A DNA stretch of 64,000 nucleotides from Pseudomonas sp. P8_229 (GCF_034008635.1 NZ_CP125378.1:5952501-6016500); one strand, 5' to 3'. Shown: positions 9,265-18,867, counted from the first letter of the stretch. Translations and numbers: made by a program. Notes: generated from the sequence alone by a model not told the origin.

Positions 9265-9542
9265 GATCGTCTCCTCAAAAGGCTCGTCATGGGGCGCAAC
9301 GCCTGAGCCACGAAGCGAGACCGTCGGTTAATGACGGGCATCATCCGTCAGTCAACAATCGGAAAAAAGCGTAAAAAGTGCGGCATTCTCATCGAATCAG
9401 TTGATGGTAAGCAGGCTCGAAACGCTCCCGTCCGACTTTCAGTTCATCGCCTAAACCAATGACCTGTAAGCATTTCGCTAGAACTCATGGGCAAATACGG
9501 CCACCATAGCCGCAACAGCCTCACACACTGGAGCCCCTCAGC

Positions 9543-12017
9543 GTGGCGCAACACACTCCCGATCTTCCTCCCGAACTCCGTCCTCTGGCCGAGATGCCAT
9601 GGTTCAAGCGCCTGGCTGCGCGTTTTTTCGGCCATGGCCTGACACGCTTGCGCGCGCAGCACCGTGCCTCTTGGCTACACGGCCAGGCCGATGGCTTTCG
9701 CAGCGGTCACACTGCAGGTGTGGAGTACGGTTTCAAAGAAGGGAAGCTTGAGGGACTGGAGGAAGGCCGACAGGTTCTGTTGATCCGTGACAGCCGCAGC
9801 ACCGAGCATCGTCCGCCGAATGTCGACAATCATCTGTTCGACGACTGGCGACTGCCGCTCAGTGCCGAGCTGAAGAAACGCATGAAGGCCGATGTGGCGC
9901 GCCTGCTGCCCGAGCACGCTCAGCCAAGTGCGGCGCAATGGAAAATGATCTTCAGTGATACACCTTCAACGTCGGTGATTGCCGGTGCCGGTGCCGGCAA
10001 GTCGACGACGCTGGTGCTGCGTATTCTATTGCTCACGCACTACCTGGGGTTTGAACTCGACTCGATGACCGTGGTGACCTTCACCCGCGAGTCACGCAAG
10101 GACTTCATCAACAAGCTGATCGAGTTGTTCGCGCTCTGGGGTCAGGCATTGAGCCTCAAACAGGCACGAGAACTGGTGCGCACCTTTCACTCGCGCATTC
10201 TGCCCATGGTTCGCAGCCTGCCGGGATTCGAGCGCTTGCAGGCGTTCGAGAATCTCGGCGACCGGCCACAAGGCGCTGACGAAGAGGTCGACAGCAGTCC
10301 GTTCGATCTGCGGATCAACGACGCCCAGCGCCGGCAACTCAACGCCTGTTACCACCGTTTGTTTACCGAAGACGAACGTTTCCGTCAGTTGATTCAGCCG
10401 TTGGCCAAGGCCGGTTTGCAGCTCAAGGAGCTGGAGCGCGATCACCCGGACGTGCAAAAGCGTATGGCAGTGACCGAGTTGGCGGCTAAGCGCGATGAAG
10501 AACTGTGTGATGCCATCGAAGATCTTTGGTTTCGCGCCGGCGCATGGCCGATCAAGGGCATTGAGCCCAGCCGGCAGACCTTCGAGATCAACGGTTCGAC
10601 CTTCCATTGCCATGGTTACATCCCCAGCCTTGATGCCTGGGTGGTGCTCGGTTTCGATCCCCGGGAAAACCCGCAGGTTTGCCGGCCAAACGCCAGGCTC
10701 AGCGTGCGCGCCGAGTGGGCTGTAAAGCGCACATTGTTTCAAGCTTTCTGTCGTAAGCCATTGATTTGGATTGATAGTTACGAGTCATCGAAGCGAGTTC
10801 TGGCGACGCTGGCGGCGGATGCGAGCGCCGGTCCAGGCTTCGATTACAAGGTCAAAGGTGAGCTCACATCGGCACCGCTGCTGGACTGTTTTGTCGCGGC
10901 GGCCGGCTTCATCGAAAACCTCGGGCTGGATGTGCCGGACGCGGTCGGCCGTATGAGTTTTGCCAAGGACGACCCGGACCGATTCTTCTTCGAGGCGTTG
11001 AGCCTGTTCTGGCGCGCATTGGAAGATCATCTGCTCGATCAGAAACCACCGGTGATGACCTACAACCGAATGTTCGCGCTGTTCAGCGAGCATTCACCGG
11101 AGAACCTCAAGTTGTTGGGCGATGAGCTGCTACGGCCGATGTCGCACTTGATGATCGATGAGTTTCAAGACGTATCACCGCAGATTGTCTCGTGGATCCG
11201 CGCCAGTCTCGTGGAAATCCGCAGCCGTGGCCCGGCCATGCATGTCGGGCGGGGTGCCCAGCGTTCATCGCTGCTGTGTGTGGGCGACGACTGGCAGTCG
11301 ATCTACGGCTGGCGCGGCAGTTCGCCGAGTTACTTCATGGAATTCAACAAGGAATTCCCGTCGCCGAGCACCACGCGGGTGATGCTCAGCGACAACTACC
11401 GCAGTCATCAGCACATCATCGATGCTGCCGAGCACATCGTCCGTGCCGCGCCGGCAATTGCGGGCAAGAAGGCCAAGGCCAGCGGCGCACCCAAGCCGGT
11501 GCAGCCGGTCAATGTGCTGGAGCGCGATGATCAAGCCATGGGGCAGCGCTTGGCCGAACATTACAATCGTGGTGATTCAATCTTGATGCTTTATCGAAAA
11601 AGCAGTGATAAATCATTGATAGAACAGCATATTCAGCCTATACTTAATGTTGATTCTAGCTTGCCGTACGAAGCGCGACGCTTGAAACAGCTGACTTACC
11701 ACAGCGCCAAGGGCCTGCAGGCGGACGCGGTTTTCCTGCTTGGCGATTGCCAGCATCTGACCAGTTCACCTTACAAGAATCAGGTGTATCGCATGGCCGG
11801 CCTGGGCAAGGCTGGCGACAGCGAGCCTTATGACACGGCGCAAAAAGACGAGATCCTGCGGCTGGCGTACGTCGGCATTACACGTGCCGTCAGCCATTGT
11901 TACTGGTACGTCGAACCGCAGGACACCCAGGCCGTGAACATGCCGAGGGCGTCCGACCGGGTTGCCCAAGGCAAGGCGTTCTTTGCCGATCACCGCACCA
12001 AGGTGACAACCGCGTAA
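9543..12017 (+). CDS. UvrD/helicase IV-like SF1 DNA helicase with GX3 N-terminal segment
   Basis: An 824-residue superfamily 1A helicase. Walker A is GAGAGKSTT (148-156), motif Ia is VVTFTRES, motif II is IDEFQDVSP (about 537-545), motif III is GDDWQSIYGWRG and motif VI is YVGITRAVSH. ATP-driven 3'-5' unwinding in repair or recombination is the expected role. The insert between motifs Ia and II is long. The first 145 residues are unusual: glycines occur exactly every fourth residue at 47, 51, 55, 59, 63, 67, 71 and 75. The start is GTG at 9543 with GGAG upstream. The gene is followed by a strong terminator. Confidence 0.88.
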   Translation: MAQHTPDLPPELRPLAEMPWFKRLAARFFGHGLTRLRAQHRASWLHGQADGFRSGHTAGVEYGFKEGKLEGLEEGRQVLLIRDSRSTEHRPPNVDNHLFDDWRLPLSAELKKRMKADVARLLPEHAQPSAAQWKMIFSDTPSTSVIAGAGAGKSTTLVLRILLLTHYLGFELDSMTVVTFTRESRKDFINKLIELFALWGQALSLKQARELVRTFHSRILPMVRSLPGFERLQAFENLGDRPQGADEEVDSSPFDLRINDAQRRQLNACYHRLFTEDERFRQLIQPLAKAGLQLKELERDHPDVQKRMAVTELAAKRDEELCDAIEDLWFRAGAWPIKGIEPSRQTFEINGSTFHCHGYIPSLDAWVVLGFDPRENPQVCRPNARLSVRAEWAVKRTLFQAFCRKPLIWIDSYESSKRVLATLAADASAGPGFDYKVKGELTSAPLLDCFVAAAGFIENLGLDVPDAVGRMSFAKDDPDRFFFEALSLFWRALEDHLLDQKPPVMTYNRMFALFSEHSPENLKLLGDELLRPMSHLMIDEFQDVSPQIVSWIRASLVEIRSRGPAMHVGRGAQRSSLLCVGDDWQSIYGWRGSSPSYFMEFNKEFPSPSTTRVMLSDNYRSHQHIIDAAEHIVRAAPAIAGKKAKASGAPKPVQPVNVLERDDQAMGQRLAEHYNRGDSILMLYRKSSDKSLIEQHIQPILNVDSSLPYEARRLKQLTYHSAKGLQADAVFLLGDCQHLTSSPYKNQVYRMAGLGKAGDSEPYDTAQKDEILRLAYVGITRAVSHCYWYVEPQDTQAVNMPRASDRVAQGKAFFADHRTKVTTA

Positions 12018-12027
12018 CAGTCAGGCA

Positions 12028-12062
12028 CAAAAAAGCCCGCCATCATTGGCGGGCATTTTTTA
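12028..12062. terminator. Bidirectional intrinsic terminator after the helicase gene
   Basis: Stem GCCCGCCA / TGGCGGGC with loop TCAT, an upstream A-run and a downstream ATTTTTTT. It lies between the helicase gene and the convergent small gene. Confidence 0.9.
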
Positions 12063-12076
12063 AACAAAACAAAAGC

Positions 12077-12349
12077 TCAGGCATAACTCTTGAGAGATTC
12101 TGGAGGAATGAAAGCCTCCAGTTCGTCTTCCACGGCCTCGATAATTCGTTCGACATCGGCCGCGTTCATCACCGTGGCACAAGGAATGCCGGCAATGGCG
12201 ATCACGGTTTCACCGCTGGCACGATCGAACAGGCGGGCAATCATGCTGCCCGGTGCGTCCATCGTCGCCTCGAAACCCATGGGATGAAAGTGCCAGCGCA
12301 TCAGTTGGCACGCGTTGGGGAACGTGACTTTACTGGAACCTTTATTCAT
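12077..12349 (-). CDS. Small DUF1652-like protein
   Basis: A 90-residue soluble protein. The pattern of a short N-terminal helix, then FEATMDAPGSMIARLFDRASGETVIAI as a beta hairpin, then a C-terminal acidic helix, resembles the Pseudomonas DUF1652 family as I recall it. No function is known for that family. It reads from an ATG at 12349 and is convergent with the helicase gene. The upstream 263 bp to the next gene holds no other frame I would call. Confidence 0.65.
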   Translation of the reverse strand: MNKGSSKVTFPNACQLMRWHFHPMGFEATMDAPGSMIARLFDRASGETVIAIAGIPCATVMNAADVERIIEAVEDELEAFIPPESLKSYA

Positions 12350-12612
12350 GTGTTGCCCGCCTTCTTCATCGAGCGCTTCCTTTTGCTCATGTTAGGTGGG
12401 AAGAGCCTTCAATGGCTCAACCGGTCAGTGACGTTAAAAGTAGCATCTGGATGTGAATTTTCCGTGAGATTTTTCAGTTCATTTTGCGATTGCTGCGCAT
12501 TTTTTGATGTAAGTCACGTCAGGATCAATCATCGCCAAGAGGCCATCAGGGTTTAGCCGTTGATCGCTGTGCCGAACTTGGGCAAGCTCGATTCTTTTGC
12601 AGCGAGCCCTTT

Positions 12613-13428
12613 ATGCAAGCCGACGATGACGGCCCGGAACAGACTCCGGCCACGGCCGCCACGGTCATGCGCTATCACCTGAGCTGGAAACACCGCGATC
12701 TGGACAGCGTCATGGCGCTGTATCACCCGGACGTCCAGTACAACGATTTTTTCCAGAACCGCGTCCTCGGCCTCGACGAATTGCGCGAGTACGTGCGCGT
12801 GAGCATGCCGCGAGAATCCGACGAAGCGCTCGAGCATTGCGACCGGATTCGCGTGGATGGCAACACCGCGTTCATTCAATACGAAGTGACTTTGCGCGGT
12901 GGCGACGGGCTGGTGTCGTTCCGATCCAGCGAAGCGATCACGGTCAAGGACGGCTTGATCTGGCGGGTGAATGAATACGCCTCGCTGGTGCGTGCGCAAT
13001 CCCAAAGCGCCGCCGCGCCCAGTCAGCGACCGGCTGTCAGTCGTCTGGGCTTGTCGCCGCGCCAGTTGAGCTTCATGGCCCAAGACCTGCAGCAATACTT
13101 CGAACGGCAGCAGCCGTACCTCGATCCGGAGCTGGACCTGCAGCGGGTGGCAAAGGAGTGCGGGTACAGCCGCAATCAGATTTCCTACCTGCTCAACCAG
13201 GTGCTGGGGCAGAGCTTCTACCGTTACGTCAACCAGGCGCGCCTGCAACATTTACTTAACTCGCTGGACCACGCCACGCCACCGCTGCGCATCGACGAAC
13301 TGGCGTTTGCCGCTGGCTTCAACTCGTTGTCGGCGTTCTACAGCTGTTTCCGCCAGCACACCGGCCAGTCACCGAAGGCCTACGCCAAACAAATTTCTTT
13401 GCGGGCACGCGCGCAAGACAGTGATTGA
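12613..13428 (+). CDS. SnoaL-like domain fused to AraC-type regulator
   Basis: A 271-residue protein in two parts. Residues about 15-130 look like an NTF2/SnoaL-type small-molecule pocket (MRYHLSWKHRDLDSVMALYH, VQYNDFF). Residues about 165-260 are an AraC/XylS DNA-binding domain with two helix-turn-helix units (LQRVAKECGYSRNQISYLLN and IDELAFAAGFNSLSAFYSCF). The usual cupin sensor of AraC proteins is replaced by a SnoaL-type fold. It lies 52 bp before an FAD oxidase, cupin and polyamine-binding protein set on the same strand and is the obvious candidate to control it. The ligand is unknown. Confidence 0.82.
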   Translation: MQADDDGPEQTPATAATVMRYHLSWKHRDLDSVMALYHPDVQYNDFFQNRVLGLDELREYVRVSMPRESDEALEHCDRIRVDGNTAFIQYEVTLRGGDGLVSFRSSEAITVKDGLIWRVNEYASLVRAQSQSAAAPSQRPAVSRLGLSPRQLSFMAQDLQQYFERQQPYLDPELDLQRVAKECGYSRNQISYLLNQVLGQSFYRYVNQARLQHLLNSLDHATPPLRIDELAFAAGFNSLSAFYSCFRQHTGQSPKAYAKQISLRARAQDSD

Positions 13429-13480
13429 AGTCACGCACTAGGATCGACGCCATCGAAGGTTTTCAGTGGCGGAGTCTTGC

Positions 13481-14887
13481 ATGCCGGCGTGGCGCACTAT
13501 CAGTTTGTGGATGGATCAACTCGACGAGCCGCTGATTGCGCGGCCGGCGCTGGAGCAGGATCTGGATGTCGACGTGGCGATCATCGGCGCCGGTTATACC
13601 GGGCTGTGGACCGCGTACTACCTGAAAAAAAACGCACCGGGTCTGGATATCGCCATCGTCGAGGCGCAAACCGCCGGTTTCGGTGCGTCCGGGCGCAATG
13701 GCGGCTGGCTGATGGGCAACCTGCTGGGCGAGGATCGGCTGCTCGCCGGCCTGTCGCCACAACAGCGCCGCACTTCGTTTGATCTGCTGCACAGCATCCC
13801 CGATGAAGTGGAAGTCGTCCTCGAACGTGAAGGCATCCACTGCGATTACCGCAAAGGCGGGGTGTTGTATTGCGCTGCCCGCTACCCGGAGCAGGAAGCC
13901 AGCCTGCGCGAATACCTCGACAAATTGCACGCCCAAGGCCTGACCGACGACGATTACCGCTGGCTGAGCCCCGAGCAATTGGCGCAACAGATTCGCGTCG
14001 CCAAGCCTTATGGCGGCATCTATGCGCCGCACGTGGCAACCATTCACCCGGCGAAGCTGGTGCGCGGTCTGGCGCGTACCGTGCAAAACATGGGCGTGAA
14101 AATCTACGAAAACAGCCCGGTCACGCACTGGCAGTCCGGCAGCTTGCGCACGGCCAAGGCCAGCGTGCGCAGTCGCTGGATCGTGCCGGCCGTCGAAGGG
14201 TATTCGGTCACATTGCCGCCGCTGGGTCGCTATCAGTTGCCGGTGCAAAGCCTGATTGTTGCCACCGAGCCATTGTCGGCCGCCACCTGGGATGAAATCG
14301 GCCTCAATCGCGGCCAGGCGTTCAGCGAGTTCAGTCGTCAGGTCACCTACGGTCAGCGCAGTGCTGACAACCGGTTGATCTTCGGCGCTCGCGGCGGTTA
14401 TCAGTTCGCCGGCAAGTTGCGCCACAACTTCGATCTGACCCGCGATGAAGTCGAGCTGCGCCGCTATCTGTTCGGTGAACTGTTCCCACAGTTGAAAAAC
14501 GTACAGATCACCCACGCCTGGGGCGGCAACCTCGGCATGTCCCGACACTTCAAGCCGCACATGCTCTGCGATCGCGCCAACGGTATTGCATTGTCCGGTG
14601 GTTATGGCGGGGAGGGTGTAGGTGCCAGCAACCTGGGCGGTCGCACACTGGCCGATCTGATTCTGGAGCGTGATACCGAGCTGGTGCACCAGCCGTGGGT
14701 ACTGCCGGACGGCGGGATTCATGCGCTGCGCGCCTGGGAGCCGGAGCCGTGCCGTTGGCTTGGCTACAACGCGATCATCAAAAGCTTCGTCCACGAAGAC
14801 CAGACCCTGGCCAATCCGGCCACCGCACCGTGGCGGCGCAAGCTTGCCAGTCAGGTGGCGGGCTTCATGGAAGGTTTCATGCACTAA
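13481..14887 (+). CDS. FAD-dependent amine/amino-acid oxidase (DAO family)
   Basis: A 468-residue flavoprotein of the DAO fold. The dinucleotide-binding motif is VAIIGAGYTGLWTAYYL near residue 29, followed by GFGASGRNGGWL, which is typical of PuuB/glycine-oxidase-like enzymes. The C-terminal ALSGGYGGEGVGASNLGGR closes the FAD site. Oxidative deamination of an amine, perhaps a polyamine derivative, is inferred from the neighbouring polyamine-binding protein gene. I choose the ATG at 13481, with GGAG six bases upstream, over the GTG at 13466. It is probably first in an operon with the cupin and binding protein. Confidence 0.82.
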   Translation: MPAWRTISLWMDQLDEPLIARPALEQDLDVDVAIIGAGYTGLWTAYYLKKNAPGLDIAIVEAQTAGFGASGRNGGWLMGNLLGEDRLLAGLSPQQRRTSFDLLHSIPDEVEVVLEREGIHCDYRKGGVLYCAARYPEQEASLREYLDKLHAQGLTDDDYRWLSPEQLAQQIRVAKPYGGIYAPHVATIHPAKLVRGLARTVQNMGVKIYENSPVTHWQSGSLRTAKASVRSRWIVPAVEGYSVTLPPLGRYQLPVQSLIVATEPLSAATWDEIGLNRGQAFSEFSRQVTYGQRSADNRLIFGARGGYQFAGKLRHNFDLTRDEVELRRYLFGELFPQLKNVQITHAWGGNLGMSRHFKPHMLCDRANGIALSGGYGGEGVGASNLGGRTLADLILERDTELVHQPWVLPDGGIHALRAWEPEPCRWLGYNAIIKSFVHEDQTLANPATAPWRRKLASQVAGFMEGFMH

Positions 14888-14918
14888 CCGCCGTTTTCCT
14901 CAAAAGACAGGTCCCACC

Positions 14919-15263
14919 ATGAGCATTACGCAGTTCAAACACACCGCCACCCTGCCACTGGACGAATCCAGCCCGGTCGCCGTGCCACTTGGCGAGCCGA
15001 TCGCCATTGCCTCGACCACCAGCGTCGAGCGCGACGACGGCGTCGAAACCGGCGTCTGGGAATGCACCCCGGGGCGCTGGCGCCGGCAGATCACCGCGCA
15101 GGAGTTCTGCCACTTCATCTCCGGCCGTTGCACATTCACCCCGGACAATGGCGGCGAAACCCTGCACATACAAGGTGGCGACGCATTGATGTTGCCGGCC
15201 AACACGCTCGGCATCTGGGATATCCAGGAGACCGTGCGCAAGACCTACGTGCTGATTTTCTGA
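14919..15263 (+). CDS. Small cupin (Cupin_3/DUF861-like)
   Basis: A single-domain cupin of 114 residues. GVWECTPGRWRRQI and EFCHFISGRCTFTP correspond to the first cupin motif region, and the GGDALMLPANTLGIWDI stretch to the second. The family includes (S)-ureidoglyoxylate/ureidoglycine-type proteins and many unassigned ones. It lies 31 bp after the FAD oxidase and 55 bp before the polyamine-binding protein, so it probably acts on the product or toxicity of the same pathway. The ATG at 14919 starts the conserved part. Confidence 0.78.
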   Translation: MSITQFKHTATLPLDESSPVAVPLGEPIAIASTTSVERDDGVETGVWECTPGRWRRQITAQEFCHFISGRCTFTPDNGGETLHIQGGDALMLPANTLGIWDIQETVRKTYVLIF

Positions 15264-15318
15264 TTGTTTGATCCTTTGATTGCCTGCCAACAAAAATAGC
15301 CACTACAGGAATCACCTC

Positions 15319-16404
15319 ATGATCCAGAAAACCCTCGCCCTGGCGCCGCTGCTGCTGGCCGCCTCGATCAGCCATGCCGCCGAAACGGTCAAGGTTTACA
15401 ACTGGTCCGACTACATCGCGCCGGACACCACGAAAAACTTCGAAAAAGACACCGGCATCGGCGTCACCTATGACGTCTACGACAGCAACGAAACCCTCGA
15501 CGGCAAGTTGATGACCGGCAAATCCGGTTATGACGTGGTGTTCCCGTCCAACCACTTCATGGCCCGGCAAATCCAGGGCGGGGCGCTGAAAAAGCTCGAC
15601 AAGGGCCAGTTGCCGAACTGGAAGAACCTCAACCCGGTGTTGCTCAAGGCCTTGCAGGTCAACGACCCGAACAACGAACACGGCTTCCCGTACCTGTGGG
15701 GCAGCACCGGGATCGGCTACAACATCGCCAAGGTCAAAGCGGTGCTGGGCGACAACGCGCCGGTGGACTCCTGGGACCTGATCTTCAAACCCGAGTACAT
15801 GGAAAAACTGCAGAAATGCGGCGTAGCGATCCTCGACAATGGCCCGGAATTGCTGCCGGCGGCGCTCAACTATCTGGGCTTGCCGCCGCACAGCAAGAAT
15901 CCCGAGGACTACAAGAAGGCTGAAGCGCTGCTGATGAAAGTGCGGCCCTACGTCAGTTACTTCCATTCCTCGAAGTACACCAGCGACCTGGCCAATGGCG
16001 ATATCTGCGTGGCGGTCGGTTTTTCCGGCGACATCCTGCAGGCGGAAAATCGCGCCAAGGAAGCGAAGAACGGCATCGACATCGGTTACGCGATTCCCAA
16101 AGAAGGCGCGGCAATCTGGTTCGACATGGTCGCCATGCCAGCCGATGCGCCGGACGAGAAGGCCGGTTACGCGTTCATGAACAACCTGCTGCGCCCGGAC
16201 GTGATGGCCGGCATCAGCAATTACGTGCACTACGCCAACGGCAACCAACAAGCTGACGGTCTGATCGACCCGGCGATCAAGGGCGACACCAAGGTCTATC
16301 CGAGCCCGGAGATGATGGGCAAGCTGTTTGCGCTGGAGGCGATGCCACTGAACATTGACCGGATTCGTACGCGGGTGTGGAACAAGATCCGCACCGGTAG
16401 CTGA
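15319..16404 (+). CDS. Periplasmic polyamine-binding protein (PotF/SpuD-like)
   Basis: 361 residues with a cleavable signal peptide (MIQKTLALAPLLLAASISHA). The family signatures VKVYNWSDYIAPDT and GYDVVFPSNHFMARQI and the GSTGIGYN stretch match PotF/SpuD/SpuE proteins that capture putrescine or spermidine. No permease or ATPase gene is adjacent, so the protein must share a transporter encoded elsewhere or act as a sensor. The ATG at 15319 is chosen because it begins the signal peptide. It is the last gene of the oxidase-cupin-binding protein group. Confidence 0.87.
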   Translation: MIQKTLALAPLLLAASISHAAETVKVYNWSDYIAPDTTKNFEKDTGIGVTYDVYDSNETLDGKLMTGKSGYDVVFPSNHFMARQIQGGALKKLDKGQLPNWKNLNPVLLKALQVNDPNNEHGFPYLWGSTGIGYNIAKVKAVLGDNAPVDSWDLIFKPEYMEKLQKCGVAILDNGPELLPAALNYLGLPPHSKNPEDYKKAEALLMKVRPYVSYFHSSKYTSDLANGDICVAVGFSGDILQAENRAKEAKNGIDIGYAIPKEGAAIWFDMVAMPADAPDEKAGYAFMNNLLRPDVMAGISNYVHYANGNQQADGLIDPAIKGDTKVYPSPEMMGKLFALEAMPLNIDRIRTRVWNKIRTGS

Positions 16405-16427
16405 AATTTCCAACACACACAAAACCT

Positions 16428-16513
16428 GTGGGAGCGAGCCTGCTCGCGAAGCGTTTAGTCATTCAACAGATTGTTGTCTGGGCGGACGTCTTCGCGAACA
16501 GGCTCGCTCCCAC
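16428..16513. repeat. REP pair (GAGCCTGCTC subtype)
   Basis: A head element GTGGGAGCGAGCCTGCTCG and its inverted partner ending GGCTCGCTCCCAC are separated by a short unique spacer. This is the REPIN/BIME arrangement typical of P. fluorescens-group genomes. Confidence 0.9.
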
Positions 16514-16865
16514 ATGAGTCATGCAGTCGTCCGAAATTACTTTAATTGATTGATATCAATACACTGGCATTGCACTAATAGAGTGCAGGAAAGTGAGACG
16601 CGTCTAACAAAAAACAACTTACCGATATTTAATATTTAAATAGAAAATCGTCAGACAGTTGCACCTGGCGTGACCCGCTAAAACATTCTTCCGATCCCAC
16701 AGGCTTTGTTTACGGCAGTTTGCCGGAACAGTTCAATTTGATCTAAAAAAAACGCTAGACGACAGATTTCAAATTGTGTCAGGTTTCTGATGCCTTCATT
16801 GGGCGAGTGATAGGACGATCTCGCCAGGGATTGTCGCTATCTGACAAAAACTGTTCCATTGCTAA

Positions 16866-16875
16866 ACAAGGAAGT
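16866..16875 (+). promoter_or_regulatory. Candidate RsmA/CsrA binding site at aprA start
   Basis: ACAAGGAAGT overlaps the ribosome site 6-15 bases before the aprA ATG and fits the CANGGANG core bound by RsmA/RsmE. AprA is a classic Gac/Rsm-controlled exoproduct in fluorescent pseudomonads. Confidence 0.6.
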
Positions 16876-16881
16876 GTGTTT

Positions 16882-18345
16882 ATGTCGAAAGTTAAAGCTA
16901 ACGCTATTGATACCGCCGCCGAGACATTTGTGCCTGTAGGCGCAGTGCAGTCTCTGGCTGCAACCAGTTCCGCCTGGAACCAGATCAATAGCTTCAGTCA
17001 TCAGTACGACCGTGGCGGCAACCTCACGGTCAATGGCAAACCCTCCTTCTCGGTGGATCAAGCCGCCACACAACTGCTGCGAGACGGTGCCTCCTGGCAC
17101 GACCTCGACAACAGCGGCAAGATCGAACTGACCTACACCTTTCTGACCGCCAAAACCGCTAACTTCAGCGGCCTGGGTGTCACCGGTTTCAGTCAGTTCA
17201 GTGCCCTGCAAAAAGCCCAGTCCGTGCTCGCCATGCAATCCTGGGCGGATGTCGCCAACGTTACGTTCACCGAAGCTGCCCGTGGCGGCGATGGTCACAT
17301 GACGTTCGGTAACTATAGCGGCGGCCAGGAAGGCGCAGCGGCGTTTGCGTTCCTGCCAGGCACCGAGCCAGGCTATGACGGTCAGTCCTGGTACCTGACC
17401 GGCAGTGGCTATGACGTCAATAAAACCCCGGGGCTGAGCAATTACGGGCGTCAAACCCTGACGCACGAAATCGGTCACACCCTGGGCCTGTCTCACCCTG
17501 GCGACTACAACGCCGGCGAAGGCAACCCGACCTACAAGGATGCTTCCTACGGGCAAGACACCCGTGGTTACAGCCTCATGAGTTACTGGAGCGAAAGCAA
17601 CACCGCCCAGAACTTCAGCAAAGGCGGCGTGGAAGCCTATTCCTCCGGCCCGCTGATGGATGATATTGCGGCGATCCAGAAACTCTACGGCGCCAACATG
17701 AACACCCGTACCGGTGACACCACCTACGGCTTCAACTCCAACGCCGGTCGCGATTTCCTCAGCGCCTCGTCGTCGAGCGACAAGCTGGTGTTTTCGGTGT
17801 GGGATGCGGGCGGCAAGGATACCTTCGACTTCTCGGGTTTCACCCAGAACCAGAAGATCAACCTCAATGAGGCCTCGTTCTCCGACGTCGGCGGCATGAT
17901 CGGCAACGTTTCCATTGCCAAGGGCGTCACCATCGAGAACGCCATCGGTGGTTCGGGTAACGACCTGCTGATCGGCAACAGTGCGTCCAACGAGCTGAAA
18001 GGCGGTGCCGGCAACGACATCATCTACGGCGCCGGTGGTGCGGACAAACTGTGGGGCGGCTCGGGTTCGGACACGTTTGTGTTCGCAGCCAGTTCCGACT
18101 CCAAGCCGGGTGCGATCGATCAGATCCTCGATTTCGTCAGCGGTCTGGACAAAATCGATCTGAGCGCCATCACCAACGGCGCAGGCCTGCACTTCGTCAA
18201 CAGCTTCACCGGTGCAGCCGGCGACGCGATCCTGACGTCGTCGGGCGGCAACAGCCTGTTGTCGGTGGACTTCTCCGGGCACGGCGTGGCGGACTTCCAG
18301 GTCAGCACCGTTGGCCAGGCAGCGACCAGCGACATCGTGGCGTGA
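16882..18345 (+). CDS. aprA: Alkaline metalloprotease (serralysin)
   Basis: A 487-residue secreted zinc protease. The HEXXHXXGXXH zinc motif is [11 protein letters not shown] (195-205) and the Met-turn is SLMSYW (231-236) with the zinc-ligand Tyr235. RTX calcium repeats lie at about 356-395 ([24 protein letters not shown]). The C-terminus ends DIVA, the hydrophobic end typical of type I secretion signals. The protein has no cysteine and no N-terminal signal peptide, as expected. I place the start at the ATG at 16882 behind AAGGAAG. Its inhibitor and exporter genes follow. It degrades extracellular proteins and is a known milk-spoilage and virulence factor in this group. Confidence 0.95.
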   Translation: MSKVKANAIDTAAETFVPVGAVQSLAATSSAWNQINSFSHQYDRGGNLTVNGKPSFSVDQAATQLLRDGASWHDLDNSGKIELTYTFLTAKTANFSGLGVTGFSQFSALQKAQSVLAMQSWADVANVTFTEAARGGDGHMTFGNYSGGQEGAAAFAFLPGTEPGYDGQSWYLTGSGYDVNKTPGLSNYGRQTLTHEIGHTLGLSHPGDYNAGEGNPTYKDASYGQDTRGYSLMSYWSESNTAQNFSKGGVEAYSSGPLMDDIAAIQKLYGANMNTRTGDTTYGFNSNAGRDFLSASSSSDKLVFSVWDAGGKDTFDFSGFTQNQKINLNEASFSDVGGMIGNVSIAKGVTIENAIGGSGNDLLIGNSASNELKGGAGNDIIYGAGGADKLWGGSGSDTFVFAASSDSKPGAIDQILDFVSGLDKIDLSAITNGAGLHFVNSFTGAAGDAILTSSGGNSLLSVDFSGHGVADFQVSTVGQAATSDIVA

Positions 18346-18360
18346 TGTGAAACGGGAAAG

Positions 18361-18384
18361 CGGCGCGTGATGCGCCGTTTTCTT
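18361..18384 (+). terminator. Hairpin with T-run between aprA and inh
   Basis: Stem CGGCGC / GCGCCG with loop GTGAT followed by TTTTCTTT, 15 bp after the aprA stop. It probably stops a share of transcripts so that protease mRNA exceeds inhibitor and exporter mRNA. Confidence 0.65.
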
Positions 18385-18438
18385 TACTTGCATCCATTCG
18401 ACCACTGGGCAAGGCTACGGGCCGGAGCGAATTTTCTC

Positions 18439-18867
18439 ATGATCTGTAAAGCTTTTACCTACAAGGCAGTGGCGTGGCTTTCGGCGGCGTTCATCATGAT
18501 TTCTGGAGAAACAACCATGGCAAGCAGCCTCAGACTCGAAGATCCATCCGTTTTCGCCGGACAGTGGCAAGCCATTCTGACCGCACCTGATGACGCCCCA
18601 GAGGCGCAGGCGTTGCAGGACAAACCATCGAACACCTGCCTGATCGATCTTGAACCCGACCAGACGCTGGGCAAGGGTGCCGACTGCCTGGGTGCGTGGC
18701 TTGAGCAGACGCCGATCGGCTGGTTTCCCGAGCCGGACGGCCTGTCGATTACCGGCAAGGAAGGTTCAAGAATCCAGTTTTTCAGCCGACAACGTGATGG
18801 GCTTTATCTGAGTACTTTGAAGTCGGGTCTGGTGATTACACTCAAGCGCAACGCGCTACAGCCGTGA
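18439..18867 (+). CDS. inh: Periplasmic alkaline protease inhibitor
   Basis: 142 residues including a signal peptide that ends near TTMA before SSLRLED. The mature part (GQWQAILTAPDD, CLIDLEP, GADCLGAWLEQTP, WFPEPDGLSI) has the eight-stranded barrel pattern and the single disulfide Cys pair of Inh/AprI. In the family the mature N-terminal Ser-Ser-Leu segment enters the serralysin active site and protects the periplasm from escaped enzyme. The gene follows aprA and precedes aprD, the usual order. Confidence 0.9.
   Translation: MICKAFTYKAVAWLSAAFIMISGETTMASSLRLEDPSVFAGQWQAILTAPDDAPEAQALQDKPSNTCLIDLEPDQTLGKGADCLGAWLEQTPIGWFPEPDGLSITGKEGSRIQFFSRQRDGLYLSTLKSGLVITLKRNALQP

Larger units (their letters stand above)
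16405..16881 (+). promoter_or_regulatory. aprA upstream region
   Basis: A 477-bp gene-free stretch. A REP pair occupies 16428-16513. The rest is AT-rich (for example around 16620-16650) and must hold the promoter of the long aprA operon, although I cannot place -35/-10 boxes with confidence. An inverted pair GACA...TGTC flanks TTTCAAAT near 16760. Confidence 0.5.
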
